64,000 bases of DNA from Siphonodentalium dalli (GCA_032622095.1 CP136064.1:138587954-138651953); one strand, 5' to 3'. Shown: positions 12,421-24,223, counted from the stretch's first letter. Numbers and translations are program-made. Notes: generated from the sequence alone by a model not told the origin.

Positions 12421-12626
12421 CTGATACTCTCATGTGCCTAATCACTGTGACGGCCAATAATAGTGATAGTGGGGATTTGAGGCTGAAATTAATAATAGTG
12501 ATAGCAATTTAACTCTATATACTGTATGTATCTATGCCAAATAATTTAATGATCGTTGAATTTCTTTTCCAAAAATAATAATCATGCAGCACATGCTGAC
12601 AATATTGTAAGCATCTGAGAGTATAT
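12421..12626. mobile_element. Small MITE family (CTCTCAG ends), copy 2
   Basis: Starts GATACTCTCATGTGCCTAAT and ends with the inverse GCATCTGAGAGTATA. Internal TAATAGTGATAG and GGCTGAAATTAATAA blocks match the copy at 58612-58801. It lies within the right copy of the large repeat. Confidence 0.6.
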
Positions 12627-13162
12627 TAACATTTAATTAATTGCCCGGGATAAATTACATGAGTGAAAGGGACGGAAAGCAAAATCAATCACAAAGTCAC
12701 TTAAATCATGCACTTTTAAGTGTGGACCTTCACGCAATCACGTACATTGAAATACATTATTAACTTATTAAGGAACAGGTATTTTATAATTTATTACCTG
12801 TACTGTGTTTTTTTCATTGTTACAAACATCCCTTTCGCAACAGCAAAAAGTGCCCATGGTTTGTACTGGTGGAATATATATAATCTTGAAGGGCATATGT
12901 ACTAGCTAGAATAGAGATTCATGGCATGATCTAAGAAAATGCTACCAGATTAACAAATTATATGACCATCTGGGATTGCCTCATGAGTCATGTAGAAGGT
13001 CATGACAGTTCCACCAGCTTGGCATCGAACTTATTATGTATAGGATAACCGATGATTCCAATGTGTCAATTCGACAATAGAACGTACGCAAGGCTACATC
13101 TAATAATGGTTTCACAAATAGCCATTATAGTTGTTAGCCCTGCTGACCGAGCTCCCGCTTAA

Positions 13163-13620
13163 AGGTAGTCAATCCGATCATACGCTCCTAATTTACTAAT
13201 TCTTTGGCTTCGCAGGGCTTCGAGGTAAACAAATATTTGATTCTAGTCAAGGAACCCACCCATCAAAGCTCAGAGTGATCAAATATCGATTTTTGTTATT
13301 ACTCGAGATAAGTAATAATACGTGGCTCAGAAACACGTGATCAAACTGAAGATCTCGTACAAAATTGCGGATGAAGATGGATAACTCTAAAATCGAGTGG
13401 TTATACGGCAAAATGTGTTGATACTTAAGTCTTAAGTGATAATACGGCCTATTTTTGTTGATAAATAAAAAGTTTTGGGAAATTTGAAACCAATTGACAG
13501 TGGTTAGCATTAATTATTTCGTCGCAATAAATCTATTCTAATAACTAAAGCGTATTTTGAAGAAATGTTGTTGTTGTTGTATCTTGTTGATATAGGACTG
13601 TCTGATCGGATTGAGTACCT
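13163..13620 (+). mobile_element. TTAA-flanked MITE, family A, copy 2 (with known empty site)
   Basis: A 458-bp element beginning AGGTAGTCAATCCGATCA and ending with the inverse ATCGGATTGAGTACCT. TTAA lies at 13159-13162 and 13621-13624. The paralogous locus at 3350 has a single TTAA and no insert, so the boundaries and the TTAA duplication are seen directly. Internal blocks TCAAAGCTCAGAGTGATCA and GTTGTTGTTGT are shared with the copy at 62556. It is non-coding. Confidence 0.9.
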
Positions 13621-14770
13621 TTAATGCTTAAAGTTTAAACTGAGAACACAGTGTTAGAATCATGATATAATTTATAATTGAGAATGGTAAAACAAATCAC
13701 CGTTAATGGCATTATTAATAGTTAATCACGTTTAACTTGATCTGTCCATCACAGGAAACATAATTCAGACCGTAGATGGAAAGTTGGAAATTGTTTAAAC
13801 ATATCCTCTCACTACACTCAGTCACTCTGCTGTCTCTGCAGTGTGCCGAGAGCGAATGGGAGATGTTCTTCTTTTTCTTCACTGACCAATTTTATGGACT
13901 CACTTAATCCACAGTGCACTAGGCTTCACATGTTTGTCACATTTGTGTGTAGTCTGTATATGGCCAGAATTGTATTCTGACCCGAGTCACTGTGATTGTG
14001 GCTGAGCCTGAAGTCGGTGATAACTAAATCACTAAATGAGTAAATCAGTGAGTCAGCTTTTAAATGTCCATTTCCTGATTTCCTTGACCTGACATGCAGT
14101 GACAGCTATTAAATTTGGTGAAGTAGAAGGCAAAATTTGCCACTTGCAACACCAACCAGTCCAAGTGAAAAAGACTTAACATTTAACAGAACAAGTCAAA
14201 TCACCGTGAGTGGGGACCACAGACCATTGACCTTCATTTTCATATTTTTTCAGTCACAGATTCATTTTCACATTTGTTCAGTCACAGACTCATAACTAAT
14301 CTGTTTCTTTTCAAACTGACTGAGTTTCAATTTCACTGTTCAACTTCAGAAGTCTGGAATGGTGGCTTCACACACAATGTATGCCCAATCGAGTGGCTTA
14401 TACCCATAAAATTCAGTACGAGAACCACAACTGAAATTCGAAGGCGAGTGCCAATAACTAATTCCACTGGTCTGGTGGACGCCATTTTCTGACGACAATT
14501 ACGTAATCATTTGCAGCGTTGACCTAACTGAAACGGTACGGAATCTGACGAGGTTTGCCGAATGCTATGCACATAGGTCAACTAAATCCACATTAATCAT
14601 TTAATTTTGAATAAGGTTGATTTTGTTTTTCAAATTTAATATTGTTGTTGTGGGGATGCTGATCGAAGAAGTAAAATAAATTCGTGTTATTAATTTGTCA
14701 ATTCATTTTACAATGGCGGCCGCCACTGTGGCCCATAGGTCCGAATCGCCCGGATGTAAAAACTATTTTT

Positions 14771-14808
14771 CACCCACTGACCGACGCACGAAGCGCGTCC
14801 AGTGGGTG
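14771..14808. repeat. Short GC-rich hairpin
   Basis: CACCCACTG (14771-14779) pairs with CAGTGGGTG (14800-14808) around a GACGCACGAAGCGCGTC core that is itself self-complementary. Function unknown. Confidence 0.7.
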
Positions 14809-15117
14809 TCTATAATCGTAGGACTTGTGCGTTTCTGCTGAATTGAACTAGTGCCTATGCGTTTCTGCTGAGCTGTACTGACGTTTGATCACAAAATAAA
14901 ATTATAATCATTATCAAAGCACATGTTTGGATAACACCGCCATAAACAGTGACATATTATGACGTTGACCTCGTATCGTCAATAAAATTAGAGTTATAAC
15001 TTATAAAACTAAGAATTACTGCTAAAGTATTTCTACCAATTGGGTAACTAGATTCGTGTTGAGCTGGAACTTGAGAAATTTCAATTTCAACCAATTGAAA
15101 TGCCGTTGAAAACCGAA
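14809..15117. other. No gene recognised
   Basis: A short direct repeat TGCGTTTCTGCTGA occurs twice (about 14829 and 14859). Otherwise I see nothing recognisable. Confidence 0.4.
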
Positions 15118-15451
15118 GGGTTAAGCGATTATCGCAATAGGATATGGGAACACCGTGTGCGTAACGTAACTATCACAAGTATAACGTACTCTGATAACAA
15201 CTTATCGCCAAATTCATGTTTCAAACAGTTTAAACATGTCACCTTAAAATTCGGCTTCTTTTATTTTATTTTTATGAAAATGAATAATAAATATGGTGAT
15301 AAATATGTATTATATGTATATAACGACAAATAGAGTAAAATTAGCCATTTTCCCGTGAAACTTAGGATAGGCAAGCCAGGTACAAAAATTGGTGAAATAT
15401 GAGTACGAACGTCAAAGTGTTCCCCTGTCGTATTGCGATAATTGCCAACCG
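15118..15451 (+). mobile_element. MITE family E, copy 1
   Basis: About 334 bp, with imperfect terminal inverted repeats: GGTTAAGCGATTATCGCAAT on the left against inverted GGTTGGCAATTATCGCAATA on the right, each followed by a GGGAACAC block. The whole unit recurs inverted at 31261-31573, with shared ACAAGTATAACGTACTCTGA and GAGTACGAACGTC blocks. It is non-coding; overlapping short frames are incidental. Confidence 0.7.
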
Positions 15452-15899
15452 TCACTGCGAAGCGAAGACTCCAATGGCGATTATTAATTCATTCATTTCG
15501 GCTGTTCAGTCTTCTAAGCTATTATACTTTCTTGGATATCTTGGAAGGTGTTTTGGGAGGATTGTTCTGATATATAAATGTTGGATTAACCTTCCAAAAA
15601 GATGAGTTGACGCCTGCATTTCTTGGCATGAATATTAAGTTAATGAGCGCTCGTCTGCAACTTGCAAGTACAGTCATTGCCGAATCGGCGTGTTTTTGTG
15701 AAAATGTCACCAACATTTCTCCACTCGATTCTCTTAAAATGCGCCCTAATCGGTCAAATTCTTTTGATAATTCTATCTAAATACATCTTAGCTACTATTC
15801 GGATCTGCTGTCCTGGTCGAAAAAGGTTTAGTTTGACCAAAACGACTACTAGTATTGACAAAAGTTTGTTTACAAAATGACTCGATGACCCGTCCACGG
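15452..15899. other. No gene recognised
   Basis: Short open frames on both strands without a motif. Confidence 0.4.
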
Positions 15900-16213
15900 G
15901 AATACAGGAGAAGTCGGCCCCGCGCGAAGTCGGCCCCATACGAAGACGGCCCCACGCGAAGTCGGCCCCAGAGAAGTCGGCCCCAATATACAACGGAACA
16001 ATTGTTTTAAATCATTCTTTATTTAGTGTGGAAAGAAAATCGTCCGAGGCCCAATTTATTTTTAAAACTTTGGCCTCTAAGGCGAAAAGTTTGGCAACGA
16101 AATTTTTACATCATGGAACATTAAAACTCGGGTTTTTGACATCTTGATATGAAATATGAAACTGGTAATAGTAATAATGACAATATAATAATAACAATTC
16201 AAACAACATCGTC

Positions 16214-16290
16214 GTCGCTAGATTTAGATTAGATTTATTTTTGATAGTTCAGGTTATACATGTGTACATGAATACATATTAGGCTCTTAA
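16214..16290 (-). mobile_element. 3' end of a LINE or SINE on the minus strand
   Basis: Read on the minus strand, this ends in AATAAATCTAATCTAAATCT, a polyadenylation-like signal followed by an ATCTA-type tail, as at the 3' end of many LINEs. Only the tail is recognisable. It lies inside the inverted-repeat element 15906-16803. Confidence 0.4.
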
Positions 16291-16302
16291 GTCTGAAATT
16301 AA

Positions 16303-16530
16303 ATGGTACAACACCGAGCTGTCAGATACATCTTTAATATCTACAACTACCCAAGCAGACCCACAAACACGGAGATACTATTTACCGAGAACAACCGAGG
16401 ACAACCGAGAACAAGTCTAAAATTATTGATTAACAAACATGCTAAGCATTCTCAAATGGCCTACTCTCAGCACAAACAAGATACTTTTCCTCTCTTATTC
16501 TCTTCCATAAAATCCGATATAACCATGTAA
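16303..16530 (+). pseudogene. Possible LINE C-terminal fragment
   Basis: A 75-residue frame starts VQHRAVRYIFNIYNYPS, which resembles the block following the RT domain in Jockey/CR1-type LINEs (Q-x-R-A-x-R-Y with a nearby N-Y). The rest is not recognisable. It could also be chance similarity. Confidence 0.25.
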
Positions 16531-16845
16531 ATATATATAACCATGTAAAGTTCATTTTGTTATTACAACTAAGAAAACATTGCGGACTTGACAATTAACC
16601 TACACAAACACTACACTGAATTAATCAAATTAATTTGGTGACATCACAATTAGACAACATAAACACTATCTCAATATAATTAAGACAGTTTAATCCCTTC
16701 TAATTAATGTGGCCGACTTCTCTGGGGCCGTCTTCGCGTGGGGCCGTCTTCGTATGGGGCCGACTTCGTGCAGGGCCGACTTCGTGCAGGGCCGACTTCT
16801 CCAGATACCGTCCAGAATTTATAAATATTATCGAAATCAAATTCA

Positions 16846-17185
16846 ATTTCTTCCATCTAAAACATAATTACGCGCTGGACTCGTGTCATTTTAAGAATAT
16901 ATAAGTATTACACACATACACACGAAGTCTCATGTCAAAATTTTGAAAAATGACAGTTTTATCGATATAAATCGATTTTAATGGCAAATTCCATGTTAAA
17001 TTTTATCATAAAAAAAAAAATATTTCTTCCATCTAAAACATAATTTCGTGCTGTACCCTGTCAATTTAGGAATATATAAGTATCCCACACAGACACACCA
17101 AGTCTCAGCTTAAAGTTTTGAAAAATAAGCGATTTATCGACATAAATCGATTTGTAAGGCAGATGCCATGTTAAATAAATTTTAG
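16846..17185 (+). repeat. Two-copy tandem duplication, period about 182 bp
   Basis: TTCTTCCATCTAAAACATAA occurs at about 16847 and 17026, each followed by AATATATAAGTAT, an AAGTCTCA block and TAAATCGATTT. The copies are moderately diverged. Confidence 0.8.
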
Positions 17186-18030
17186 GGCCCTGCAAATGTT
17201 TTATGAGCTGTTCCATATTGGGCACCAGAGTCCATATTTGACCGGTTCTACCTGATAATTGTGCGACAGTACAGTCGCGTTACTTTATACGTCAACATTG
17301 GTCATTATCCATCGACAAATTTATTTTGGTCTAACGTATCAACCCATATTTACCCCGCGTAGCCTGACTAAGTGTCAACATTGGTCTTTATCGCTTCACT
17401 AATTTGTATCGTTTCATCGGTATGAATTCCATATCCAATTATCCACATATAACCAACCCAACCTCTAATCCCGGTCTAATTTATTTATTTTTTTCATCAT
17501 TTTTTACATAATATTTTATCACGTGATACTTATACTTATATGTCTGTGGTATTACTATAGTATACTGTATATGTATATCAATTGCTATGCCTTTCTATAT
17601 AATCCTGGTGCCATCTATAGAGATAGAGATAATTTCACCCCCCCCAATTTTATATCATTGCTGCTTTAGTACAGTCGCGATGCATTACATGGCAACATCG
17701 CTCCACTCATTTATGTCAGTTCATCGGTACGAACCCCTTTTTCTCCGAATCCATATAACCAACCCAACATCTTATCCCGTACCACTATAGAAGTCCATAT
17801 AAAATGACTATTCTGGCAATATATAGAGATGACTAAGATTTTGACAGCCCCCCTATTTTATAGCCTTGTTGCAACAGTAGAGTTGAGATGCATAATATGT
17901 CAACATTGGTCGTTATCGCTCTACAAATTTATATCGGTTCAACCTTTAGTTCCCTGTATCGCCCACCCCTCCCTCAATTTATTTTTTCATTTGTATTATA
18001 GTCTCGTTACGTACACATTTTATCTCTTGT
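17186..18030 (+). repeat. Degenerate tandem repeat, three to four units
   Basis: Units share ACAGTCGCGATGC-like, GTCAACATTGGTC and TTATCGCTxxACxAATTTxTAT blocks near 17266, 17375, 17671 and 17875, with length variation. It has no coding content. Confidence 0.55.
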
Positions 18031-18253
18031 AACTTTTGCTTCAACACGCCGAGTTCCGCTGCAGACAATACAAAACTGACAACATTTTGAAATGTAATCA
18101 AGGCTTCAAACTCATCTTATCCAAAAAAAACTCTGGCTACATAAGAAATTTGTGTATACGGTGTATGCGCATTTGTCGCGTTAAAAACCAAAGGTCCGAA
18201 GTCAAGGTCCAAATCCCCAACACACTGATGTGAGGTTTAACTCCATCTACATA

Positions 18254-18732
18254 CAGTAATGTCCAAAGTAATTGATCACTTAACCACAGCAGAATTATGG
18301 GTATTTTTTCATGATTATAAATCCTGAAAAATTACCAATAATTATGCTGTGGTTAAGTGGTCAATTACTTTGGGCATTACTGTAACCAATATCAGGATTT
18401 GAGGTTTAATGATAACTCAATCCTCATACAGTAATGTTCAAACTAATTGACCACTTAACCACAGAAGAATAATGGGTAATTTGTCAGGATTTTAAATTCT
18501 GAAAAATTACCCATAATTCTGCTTTGGTCAAGTGGTCAATTAATTTGGGCATTACTGTAACCAATATAAGGATGTGAGGTTTAATGATAAGTCAATCCTC
18601 ATACAGTAATGTCCAAAGTAATTGACCACATAACCACAGCAGAATTATTGGTAATTTTTCATGATTTTAAATCCTGAAAAATTACCAATAATTATGATGT
18701 GGTTAAGTGGTCAATTACTTTGGGCATTACTG
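18254..18732. mobile_element. Three tandem 129-bp palindromic MITEs (TA-flanked)
   Basis: Each copy (18254-18382, 18429-18557, 18604-18732) runs from CAGTAATGTCCAAAGTAATT to its inverse and is nearly palindromic throughout, with TA on both sides. All three are exactly 129 bp and are separated by 46-bp spacers of the same sequence, so the repeating unit is 175 bp. TA flanks and a short CAGTAATG end suggest Tc1/mariner mobilisation. The array most likely arose by tandem duplication of one insertion with its flank. A fourth, partial copy starts at 63848. Confidence 0.85.
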
Positions 18733-19084
18733 TAACCAATATAAGGATGTGATGTTTAATGAGAACTCCATCCACATAACTAATAAATATGTGTGAAAAT
18801 TAAAAAAAAAAAATAATTCCATGATGGTGTCCAATATGGACTGCCTAATTCTGCTCCAAAAACATGTATATTGAATATATGAATGTTATTGGGTTAAACG
18901 GATTATTTCAATGATATTTTCATTAACTGGGATCCAAAACCCGACCTACGGGAGTGCGCTTCGCGCGCGACTGTATCTTAAGCATATGTGCATATTTAAT
19001 AAGCCAACAATTGGAATCCCAACAGAGAAACCACATTGACATTTAATAGAGAATTTCCATTAACTGCAATAACTTAAGGAATCT
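18733..19084. other. No gene recognised
   Basis: AT-rich DNA, with a GC-rich islet GAGTGCGCTTCGCGCGCGAC near 18951. Confidence 0.4.
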
Positions 19085-19630
19085 CTAATTAGGGCTGCAC
19101 GGTAATGAAAAAAAACATATCGAATAACTTATTATTTAACTAACCGAATAACTAATTGTGCTCAAGCCCAATAAAAAAAATCCTTAAGTTATTGTGCTTA
19201 AGCAAAGTTAGAGATACCTTATTGCGCTTAAGCACAATATGATATTCCTGTGCAATAAGGAATATTCTTATTGCGCTTAAGTGTAATAAGACATTCCTTA
19301 TTACACATGAGCGAAATTACATCCATATTGACTTAAGCGCAATTAATATCTATCTCATTAGATCGCCCTTTATTTGTTCCACCCATTGTACCATGGGAAT
19401 GGACAACACCACCTGAATTAAAGGGAGTGTATGTACACTATATAATATATTCCTTATTAAGAGATACCTTATTGAGTTTTATTATCTAAGCGCAATATGA
19501 AAAATTCCATCATTGCACTTAAACACAGTTAAATACTTCTATATTTCGCTTAGGTACAATAGAGATTCCCATACTGCGCTTAAGTGCAATTAGCTCTTCT
19601 TGGCAAGTTCTTGCGCTTAATTGTCATAAT
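19085..19630. repeat. Cluster of palindromic TATTGCGCTTAAGCACAATA motifs
   Basis: Around ten variants of TTGCGCTTAAGYRCAA occur in about 550 bp, alternating with ATATTCC and AGATAC blocks. The same GCGCTTAA word appears singly near 20966, 29634, 54318 and 54617. The motif is close to self-complementary. The array is degenerate rather than perfectly periodic. Confidence 0.65.
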
Positions 19631-20997
19631 TGTATTGTAACTATTGTTTTGTCCTTTAATATTTCCCATACATCATGTACACATATATTATGCTAGAAAA
19701 GTAGTACTATTGTTACTAATAGTACTCGTAGTAGTTAATATTACCTTACTGTCAATATTCTATCATGGTTAGTTTCAAAATCATAACGTTAATTGTTATT
19801 ACTATTTGTGTGTATTGTACATGTACATCAGTCATCCATTAACAAACTTAAGCAGAGCCTGGTTGAATATCTACCATATATGGTGGGTTATTCCCATCTT
19901 CGAGCTGTTGATGTCATTGAGACATTCAATGTTATTTTGCTATTTTGCATGCGAACTAGTAGACCCTCCAATAGCTTATCATTACCACTCGGGACAGTGG
20001 GTGTTTTTCCTCAATTAATTGAATTTCTTGTTTCAGGTTGATGGGTATATAAATTAGTGACGTCACAACTATACTTCCGTCGATTACGAACCGTAAAACA
20101 ACCTTTGGGTTGTGATCAAAGGTAATGTAACATCTGACTGACACCCAGTTTACTACCATTGTCTCGAATAACAATGACACGGTCGCTATCTGAAGAGATG
20201 TTCAATCTTTAATCTCGTTAAACCAAAAATAACAAAACATGATACATGTTTTTATACAATTTTGGACATAATCAAATGCATGAAAGTATATGCATTATAT
20301 ATACACGTATATATTAGCTGAATCAAACTCCCTGTGGGAGCCTTTATTACTCGATTTAGGGGCTGGACAAAAGGCCGATGAATGTTATCCCCGTGTGTGC
20401 TTCGCGCTCATTTTGATCTTTTAAACATTTTGCTAAAAATAAAATATATTATTAACAAAATATATTTAAAACAAAATTCATTTTAAAACGGATTTGGCTC
20501 ATCCGAGCTTCTAAATTTTGCCTACGTATTATTGAAGCAGTTATAAGATAGTTGATAAACACACGAAATATTGATAAACCGGCGTCACATGTTCTGAAAA
20601 ATATTTGACATGGCCACAGCCATTTCCCTGCTGTTTCTAATTTTTCTTACATAAGTTAAATAAACGCTCTTTAATTCTACCACATCAGGAATAGGCCAAC
20701 ACGTACACTTTAAAACAAAGATATATAAAAATATGCTACACGTGTATAAACAATTGTATATACACGTACATGTATGGTAATTAAGTTACGGAGATTACGC
20801 ACACGTTACAGACAAGCAGGATGTGCATTCAATTAATATATAACGAAAAAAAACAAACAATAATATTCATGCTAAAATTAAGGTATATTTAAATGGTTTT
20901 CCACTGCAAGTGTACGTATATATGTATATATGTAAACATTACATAGTTTGCGAGGGTCTATTTGCGCTTAAAATTCGAATTAAGTGATTGAGGGACA
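19631..20997. other. No gene recognised
   Basis: AT-rich DNA with small open frames (for example 19793-20041) lacking domain signatures. AAACGCTCTTTAA at 20662 belongs to a word dispersed through the window. Confidence 0.4.
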
Positions 20998-21332
20998 TAA
21001 TAACAAATTGTTTATTTATTGATACCTGCATGTAACAAATTAATAATTCTGGCATTTTGAAAATATCAACCATAATATAAAAAATGTACAGCATACACTG
21101 CATATGTATGTATGTTTCAAAATAAACTACAGTAAAAGGTTTCCGCTATGGTGTGATCAAACGGTCCATATAATAACAAATTATTTATTTATTGATACCT
21201 GCATGTAACAAATTAATAATTCTGGCATTTTGAAAATATCAACCATAATATAAAAAATGTACAGCATACACTGCACATGCATGTATGTTTCAAAATAAAC
21301 TACAGTAAAAGGTTTCCGCTATGGTGTGAACA
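20998..21332 (+). repeat. Two-copy tandem duplication, period 173 bp
   Basis: TAACAAATTGTTTATTTATT at 21001 recurs at 21174, and similarity continues through AACTACAGTAAAAGGTTTCC and GCTATGGTGTGA. The copies are almost identical, so the duplication is recent. Confidence 0.9.
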
Positions 21333-21568
21333 AGTACATGTAGGCCTAGATGTCGGCATTTTGCGCGATTATCTGTGATTCGCGGTGATTCCTAGTGATC
21401 ACCGACAAGTCACCCGACGTTTGTTTATTCATCTTAATCCGATCCACTCAAGTTCACCGTGGGTCACCGTGGAAAAATCATCGCGAATGCCGGTGATTCG
21501 CAGTGGGCTTAGTTGGGTTCCCACGGTGTTGAGTGTTTTCCTTATACCACACGCTTTCTATACTGTAC

Positions 21569-21894
21569 TTTACAATGGTAGTACCAGGGTACTTTATCAT
21601 GGTATTATCACAAGCGATTACTCTATTTCACAATAGCACATTGCGCAGATGAGGTGTTTTCTGTCTCTTTTTGAGAAGAAAATCATATTTTATTAGTTGA
21701 TCAGTGCAAACAATTGTACCCGGTGTCCTACTAAAAACATAGCAGAACAGGACAAGAATAGGGCTATAACTATAAAGTAGACTATTAAAGTCAAGATCAG
21801 TTTAACACCATAGGTAATCCCCGGTCTCAGTATTAACATCCAATATGTTGTCTCTAAAAGCTCTAAAAGCGTACCATGCTGCTACCATTGTAAA
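21569..21894. mobile_element. Possible small MITE with 24-bp imperfect inverted ends
   Basis: TTTACAATGGTAGTACCAGG (from 21569) is matched by the inverse of 21871-21894 at about 20 of 24 positions, enclosing 326 bp without coding capacity. Extra TATCATGGTA words occur on the right flank. A target duplication was not identified. Confidence 0.4.
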
Positions 21895-22860
21895 TATCAT
21901 GGTAAATTACTGGTAAAGTACCATGGTAAAATATCACATGGTGTATGGCCGTTATAGTATGTCGTGGTACGCAAACAAAAGGGGGTTAACCTAACAGACA
22001 TTTGTAAAGAAGCGATTTTGGTGTCATTAGACGCAGTATGATCTCTAGTATAAAATATCCAAAATCCGCTAAAAATCCGCTTTGGGGAATTTTTTGTATC
22101 GCACGTTGACATAGGGACCCCTTTCATGTTTTCGTGTCGGAAATGCCTAACGTTTCAGCTAACATAATCAGATTGACGACCCCAACATATGTTGACAGCT
22201 AATACTAGGAAATGATTCGGGATACATAATTGGCTGTGGGAAAAGTATAGCGTCGACAATAAAGAGCGTTTATAAAAAAAATATTGATAGGCCTTCCACA
22301 TCACTCATGATATTTTGACACATATATTATGAAATATTAATATATGTTCTACATTACTTATACCATATACTATGGTCTGCACACATTGCATGTAACAGAT
22401 TGTTATCTCCGTATTCACCAAAGAAGTTAGCCCAAGTTGCGCTCTTTATTGTCTTGAGCGTTGTATAGATGCTCTTTATTGTCTTAGCGTTCTGATATCG
22501 CTATATACAGGAAACGCGTTTTATTATGCAGACCATGCGAGCACGTGCGTCAGATATATAGCTTCTGCAAGTCGATTTGTCACGGAAAACATTTCACTAT
22601 AGTATATGGCAGTTGTTTTACGAACTCAGATCTCTTGTTGAAACCTAACGGTGACAACGCACGCTTGATAGCTGTTTGATAAAAATGAGGGTATCTCAGT
22701 GAGATCGTTGTACTGCAATATATATATTTGATATTCTATGCTCCATTACTGAATTCTTCGCAACGTATTGTTAGTAGATATTGCAGACAAGAAAGCATAA
22801 TAGGATATTAGTGATATTAGTGATCACTGTATCGACTGTAAGCTTGGATTTGATGATGAC
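21895..22860. other. No gene recognised
   Basis: Three variants of a GCTCTTTATTGTCTTGAGCG word occur (22258, 22440, 22471). I see no protein domain. Confidence 0.4.
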
Positions 22861-23460
22861 CCGACAGTCAGTGTTTCTAGGAAAGGCATTAGCCTGTGCC
22901 AAATGATTTAGTCATACAAAGAGTAGAATCCAAGATGGCGGCCAGCGGCCATGTTTTATGACCGAATGACCTCAAAATGACCCATTCCCATCAACATGTC
23001 ATGCAACATATACAAAAAAGTTCATAATGATCCATGCCAAATGATTTAATCATGCAAACAGTAAAATCCAAGATGGCTGCCGGCAGCCATGTTTTATTTT
23101 CAAATAACACCAAAATGACTCGTTCCCATCTACATGTCAATATTAACATCCACGTCAAATTTCACGATGATCAGACGAACACACCGGCATGTAGCCCATG
23201 GTAATGGATTGATTTTGGCGGACATGTTTTTTTTACGAATGACGACAAAGTGGCTCATTCCCATCTACATGTCAATGTCAACATCCTAACATATTTCATG
23301 ATGTTCTTACTAAAGATACGAATTGTAGCCCGTGCCAAAGGATTTAGTCATGCAAAGAGTAAAATCCAAAATGACTGCCGGAGGCCATGTTTTATGGCCG
23401 AATTACCCCAAAATTACATGTTCCCATCTACATATCAATATTAACATCCACGACCTGATT
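22861..23460 (-). repeat. Satellite-like repeat (CCAAGATGGCNGCC type), minus orientation
   Basis: Three to four units share TGATTTAGTCATGCAAA, AATCCAAGATGGCGGCC, GCCATGTTTTAT and CATTCCCATCTACATGTC. The same sequence in the opposite orientation forms the larger array at 53690-56060. It is non-coding and diverged. Confidence 0.8.
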
Positions 23461-23601
23461 TCACAGGCAGGTTTTACAGACTGCAACTTCAAATGGACAT
23501 GAATTTAAAACACGTAAATTGTTTTTGAATATTCCATCTAAAAGTATTGCTGCTTAATGTAAACATACCGGTAGTACCGGGTATATAATATATATTTAGC
23601 A

Positions 23602-24031
23602 CTAGCAGGGTGACCCGACTTCATCCGGGCGTTTCCCCTCTGCTTTCATCCGGGATTGGGACCGACAGGCATGGGTTGTGGAAAATCTCCCCCATTCCCA
23701 GGAACCCCTAAGTACGAACACAGAATCACACAACATGCTCATGTCTGTACACAGACACAACACGCTCATGTCTGGACACATACACGCTCTTTGTCAACGA
23801 CACTGCGGATACGAACGCTCTTTAAATATCACGCGATTAACCCATGAACTACCCATTGTGGTGGCGGGGGATTGGAGAATGAGTGTTCTGACGTTCCTCA
23901 GAAGCGGTGCGATGACATTCCATCTGGGATTTAACCCTTAGATAGGAAGTTTGGGCTCAATCCGTCCGACATTTTTCCCGGCCATAGCTAACAGACAAAC
24001 AAACAGATAGAAGTCCCAAAATATATATTAG
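23602..24031 (+). repeat. CTAG-headed dispersed repeat, copy 1
   Basis: Begins CTAGCAGGGTGACCCGACTT and ends in ACAGACAAACAAACAGATAG followed by ATATATATTAG. It contains a GATAGGAAGTTTGG block near the 3' part. The same head, body and AT-rich end recur at 24033, 24224, and inverted at 52665-53294 and 59605-61348. The class is not known to me. Heads of this form beside TA-rich DNA are common dispersed repeats in invertebrate genomes. Confidence 0.7.
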
Positions 24032-24032
24032 A

Positions 24033-24223
24033 CTAGCAGGTGACCCGACTTCGTCCGGGCTTTGACCTTGAATTGATCATTTTGAAGGTCAAGGTCAGGT
24101 CGGGGTGACAATTTGACTGGTCAATGAGAGTTCCCGGACAAAAGTGGCACTAGGTAGCAAGTTTGGACTCCATCGGTAGGGCCGTTTTCGAGTCTATAAC
24201 GGACACACACATACATATATATA
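24033..24223 (+). repeat. CTAG-headed dispersed repeat, short copy 2
   Basis: CTAGCAGGTGACCCGACTTC opens directly after the TATATATTAGA end of copy 1. Copy 2 closes with ACGGACACACACATACATAT after TTTTCGAGTCTATA. At about 190 bp it looks like a complete short version with an internal deletion. Confidence 0.7.

Larger units (their letters stand above)
12374..14690 (-). repeat. Large dispersed repeat, right copy (inverted relative to 570-3965)
   Basis: Matches the left copy in reverse complement from GCTCGAGATTGCATGC near 12390 to GCTGATCGAAGAAG near 14665. It is shorter because it lacks the 1.5-kb segment found at 840-2350, but it contains a 458-bp TTAA MITE. The LINE 3' tail sits exactly at its left edge. 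Either the LINE inserted into the repeat or the repeat ends there. Confidence 0.65.
15906..16803. mobile_element. Element with long terminal inverted repeats made of 16-bp units
   Basis: The left arm (about 15906-15984) is four to five tandem units of GAAGTCGGCCCCACGC. The right arm (about 16711-16803) is the inverse with six units, and matching variants (GAAGACGGCCCC, CATACGAAGACGG) appear in the same order from the outside in. The arms enclose about 730 bp of AT-rich DNA containing a minus-strand LINE tail. Tandem-repeat-bearing inverted ends are known in some DNA transposons such as foldback elements. I see no transposase or clear target duplication. Confidence 0.65.

Noticed and set aside
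15754-16904. Frames with GADFSGADF-like peptides resembling pentapeptide repeats
   Set aside because: The peptide comes from GAAGTCGGCCCC tandem units in the inverted arms; the 16-bp period is not a multiple of three, so no consistent repeat protein is coded.
18254-18732. Regular direct repeats with palindromes, CRISPR-like at first glance
   Set aside because: The repeats are 129-bp TA-flanked MITEs with identical spacers, in a eukaryotic transposon-rich context, and there are no cas-like genes.
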